NCBI GenBank assembly: GCA_007121975.1
Contig: SKJO01000285.1
Location: 1-6,655, forward strand
Source: Nitriliruptoraceae bacterium
GTDB taxonomy: Bacteria; Actinomycetota; Nitriliruptoria; Nitriliruptorales; Nitriliruptoraceae
Length of the DNA: 6,655 nt
Direction: 5' to 3'
Shown here: piece after piece, positions 4,692 through 6,655 of the stretch
How positions within the stretch are numbered: position 1 is the first letter of the stretch
Layout of the letters: the number at the start of each line of letters is the position of its first letter
Notes under the pieces: model-generated
Seen by the model: the letters and a program-made list of their open reading frames with translations, nothing else
Database searches by the model: none
What the model was told of the DNA's origin: nothing
Program-made: the position numbers and the translations under genes

Positions 4692-6044
4692 GTGTCGACA
4701 CCCACCGCCGATCCTTCCCTCCCCGTGCGCCGGGTCCGTGTCCATCCCACCGGTTTGTCCGGGCAGGTCCGGGTGCCGGGAGACAAGTCGCTGAGCCACC
4801 GCGCCCTGCTGCTCGGCGCGCTCGTGGGCGAGACCGTGCCGGTCGCCGGCCTCGCGCCCAGCGGCGATGTCGCCGCCACCGCGGAGGCGCTGCGCGGCCT
4901 GGGGGCCCGCGTGGACCTCCACCCCGATGCTGAGGGTCAACTACAGGGTGAGGTGCGCGGTCCACTGAGGGAGGCCTCGGACGTGCTCGACTGCGGCAAC
5001 TCCGGGACGTCGCTGCGGCTGCTGTGCGGGGTGGTGGCCGGGATCGAGGGTCTGCACGTGCTCAGCGGGGACGCCTCGCTGCGGCGCCGGCCGGTGCAGC
5101 GGGTTGCCGTGCCGTTGCGCGAGATGGGGGCCCGGGTGGATGCGCGGGGGGGCGGGAGCCTGCCGCCCGTGGTGGTGCACGGGGGTGAGCTACGCGGGAT
5201 CGTCTACCGCAGCCCGGTGGCCAGCGCGCAGGTCAAGTCCTGCGTCCTGCTGGCCGGACTGCGGGCGCAGGGTCCCACCACCGTCATCTCGCCGCTGCCG
5301 TCGCGTGACCACACCGAGCGGCTGCTGGCTCACCTCGGACACCCGGTACGCGCCGGGGTCGGCGAGGACGGGCACGAGGTGGTCACGATCGAACCCGGGA
5401 CGCTCCGTCCGGCGCCGATCGCGGTCGCGGGCGACCCGTCCTCCGCGGCGTTCTGGCTGGTGGCGGCGGCGGCCGGGGCGGGAGAGGTGGAGGTCCGGGG
5501 GGTGTGCGCCAACCCGACCCGGCTGGGGGTGGTGCAGGCGCTGCGCCAGCTCGGCGCGGAGGTGGGCAGCACGCTCACCGGCCAGCAGGCGGGCGAGCCG
5601 GTGGCCACGTTGAGCGCCGCCCCCGCGAGCCTGGCGGGCGCGGTGCTCGGCGGTCGGCTGGTGGTGGACGCCATCGACGAGCTTCCCGTGCTCGCCGTCG
5701 CGGGGGCGATGAGTCGGCACGGACTGGAGGTGGGGGACGCGGCCGAACTGCGCGTCAAGGAGTCCGACCGCATCGCGGTGCTCGCCTCGGCGCTCGGCGC
5801 GGTGGGCATCCACGTCGAGCAGCGCGCGGACGGCTACCGTGTCGCGGGTCAGCAGCGCCCGCGGGGCGGCACGGTCGACGCGCACGGTGACCACCGCATC
5901 GCGATGACCGCGGCGATCGCCGGAGTGCTGGGCACGGCGGCGGTGGAGATCACCGGGTTCGAGGCGGTTGCGACCTCCTACCCCGCCTTCCTCGCCGACC
6001 TTCAGCGGCTCGGGGGTCGGGTGGAGGTGCTCGACGCCGGCTGA
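4692..6044 (+). CDS. aroA: 3-phosphoshikimate 1-carboxyvinyltransferase (EPSP synthase), class II-like
   Basis: It joins phosphoenolpyruvate to shikimate 3-phosphate, the sixth step of the shikimate pathway. From GTG 4692 the product is 450 residues, slightly above the usual 420-445. It carries VPGDKSLSHRALLLGAL (28-44) with the PEP/shikimate lysine K32, CGNSGTSLRLL (101-111), SPVASAQVKSCVLLAGL (174-190), SRDHTERLLAHLG (204-216), ANPTR (273-277), DAIDELP (326-332) with catalytic D329, RVKESDR (354-360) with E357, and GDHRIAM (399-405). GDKS, SAQVK, RDHTE and NPTR are the four motifs described for class II EPSP synthases, as in CP4 and Gram-positive enzymes. The position where CP4 has alanine (NAAT) is glycine here (NSGT). 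Only a weak GAGCGAG (4679-4685) precedes the GTG. GTG 4725 is an alternative start. Confidence 0.95.
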   Translation: MSTPTADPSLPVRRVRVHPTGLSGQVRVPGDKSLSHRALLLGALVGETVPVAGLAPSGDVAATAEALRGLGARVDLHPDAEGQLQGEVRGPLREASDVLDCGNSGTSLRLLCGVVAGIEGLHVLSGDASLRRRPVQRVAVPLREMGARVDARGGGSLPPVVVHGGELRGIVYRSPVASAQVKSCVLLAGLRAQGPTTVISPLPSRDHTERLLAHLGHPVRAGVGEDGHEVVTIEPGTLRPAPIAVAGDPSSAAFWLVAAAAGAGEVEVRGVCANPTRLGVVQALRQLGAEVGSTLTGQQAGEPVATLSAAPASLAGAVLGGRLVVDAIDELPVLAVAGAMSRHGLEVGDAAELRVKESDRIAVLASALGAVGIHVEQRADGYRVAGQQRPRGGTVDAHGDHRIAMTAAIAGVLGTAAVEITGFEAVATSYPAFLADLQRLGGRVEVLDAG

Positions 6045-6050
6045 TCCGCA

Positions 6051-6080
6051 CCCGCCCGCCCACCCGCCCGATCCCGACCC
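6051..6080 (-). other. C-rich tract before cmk, potential G-quadruplex on the minus strand
   Basis: Seven CCC runs, at 6051, 6055, 6059, 6063, 6067, 6073 and 6078, are separated by one to three bases. On the minus strand these are seven GGG runs with loops of 1-3, well above the four needed for an intramolecular G-quadruplex. The tract fills most of the 47-bp gap between aroA and cmk and ends just before the cmk ribosome binding site. The mRNA carries the C-rich strand, so any quadruplex would form in the template DNA and not in the transcript. Confidence 0.45.
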
Positions 6081-6086
6081 AGGAGA
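6081..6086 (+). promoter_or_regulatory. Ribosome binding site of cmk
   Basis: AGGAGA, the best Shine-Dalgarno match in the window, sits five bases before the ATG at 6092. It supports that start even though the following 14 residues precede the conserved domain. Confidence 0.75.
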
Positions 6087-6091
6087 CCCGC

Positions 6092-6655
6092 ATGCCTGCC
6101 GACCCGAGCGTGAACGATCCGGGGACCGGGGGACCGGTCGTGGCCATCGACGGCCCGGCGGGTGCGGGCAAGTCGACGGTGTCCCGGGCCGTCGCCGAGG
6201 CACTGGGGGTCACGCACCTCGACACCGGGGCGATGTACCGCGCAGCGACCCTGGCCTGCCTGCGGGCCGGCGTCGACCCCGATGATCCGGTGGGCTGCGC
6301 GCGGGTGGTCGGTACGGCTGACATCGGCTGGCACGACGAGCGCGCCTGGCTCGACGGCGAGGACGTCGAGGCCGAGATCCGCGGTGAGCAGGTGACCGCG
6401 GCGGTGTCGGCGGTGTCGGCCCATGCCGAGGTGCGCGACGCGCTCGTGCCGAGCCAGCGCGCAGCGGTCGCCGCCGGGGGAGTGGTCGAGGGCCGAGACA
6501 TCGGCACGGTGGTGCTGCCGGAGGCCGACCTCAAGGTCTTTCTCACCGCCACGCCCGAGGAGCGTGCCCGCCGCCGTGCCGAGCAACTCGGCGACCGCGA
6601 GCAGGACCTCGGGGTGCTGGCCGAGGCCATCCGGGCCCGCGACGCGGCCGACAGC
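6092..6655 (+). CDS. cmk: Cytidylate kinase (CMP/dCMP kinase), 3' end outside the window
   Basis: It phosphorylates CMP and dCMP with ATP, feeding CTP and dCTP synthesis. The 188 residues present begin with a short unconserved leader (1-14), then VVAIDGPAGAGKSTVSRAVA (16-35), whose GPAGAGKST is the P-loop with K27 and S28. LDTGAMYRAA (43-52) is the NMP-binding signature of this family. VTAAVSAVSAHAEVR (101-115) and VVEGRDIGTVVLPEADLKVF (131-150) are also characteristic, and ARRRAEQL (159-166) forms the lid with its arginines. The frame is still open at the last base, ending in ARDAADS, a conserved region near the C-terminus. By comparison with the usual length of about 225 residues, roughly 40 are missing. 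This is truncation by the window edge, not a broken gene. It follows aroA at 47 bases and is probably co-transcribed. Confidence 0.95.
   Translation, partial: MPADPSVNDPGTGGPVVAIDGPAGAGKSTVSRAVAEALGVTHLDTGAMYRAATLACLRAGVDPDDPVGCARVVGTADIGWHDERAWLDGEDVEAEIRGEQVTAAVSAVSAHAEVRDALVPSQRAAVAAGGVVEGRDIGTVVLPEADLKVFLTATPEERARRRAEQLGDREQDLGVLAEAIRARDAADS

Noticed and set aside
3746..4879. 377-residue minus-strand open frame opposite tyrA and aroA
   Set aside because: Arg/Gly/Gln-rich shadow with no domain. The + strand frames carry conserved family motifs.
5190..6203. 337-residue minus-strand open frame opposite aroA and the start of cmk
   Set aside because: Arg/His/Gly-rich antisense product crossing two confident genes, with no recognisable motif.
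6401..6418. Nine-base tandem duplication GCGGTGTCG in cmk
   Set aside because: It encodes AVSAVS, which belongs to the conserved VTxAVSAVSA segment of cytidylate kinases, so it reflects protein conservation and not a recent duplication.

Overview
The window is very GC-rich DNA (about 70-75% by eye) with strongly G/C-ending codons, GTG as well as ATG starts, and tightly packed genes on the + strand. This fits a high-GC actinobacterium. The order scpA-scpB-rluB-aroH-tyrA-aroA-cmk resembles the condensin/aromatic/cmk neighbourhood of Actinomycetota, but I cannot assign a genus. All confident genes lie on the + strand.

Layout: positions 1-279 hold an open frame with a proline/serine-rich product. 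It may be the tail of a gene cut by the window start, or chance. Positions 280-592 contain no gene I recognise. They hold a perfect 7-bp inverted repeat (307-322), a possible -10 hexamer (552-557) and coding-like codon bias on the minus strand that may be a relic. From 593 to 4570 five genes overlap end to start: scpA, scpB, rluB, aroH and tyrA. A 121-bp gap separates tyrA from aroA. A 47-bp C-rich gap separates aroA from cmk, which runs off the right edge.

Function: ScpA and ScpB are the kleisin and winged-helix partners of the SMC condensin complex. RluB is a pseudouridine synthase, probably acting on 23S rRNA. AroA (EPSP synthase), AroH (chorismate mutase) and TyrA (prephenate dehydrogenase with an ACT domain) cover three steps of the shikimate-to-tyrosine route. 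Chorismate synthase, which acts between AroA and AroH, is not in the window. Cmk (CMP/dCMP kinase) serves pyrimidine nucleotide supply.

This is mostly an ordinary housekeeping operon, and I found no evidence of a novel defence or mobile system. The most unusual sequence is inside tyrA: an AT-rich patch with a perfect palindrome (TCAAGT-ATG-ACTTGA), followed by a hexamer repeat, in a region predicted to be about four residues longer than usual. Other points worth a look are the class II motif set in AroA, a seven-run C-tract before cmk that could form a G-quadruplex on the opposite strand, and the upstream inverted repeat.
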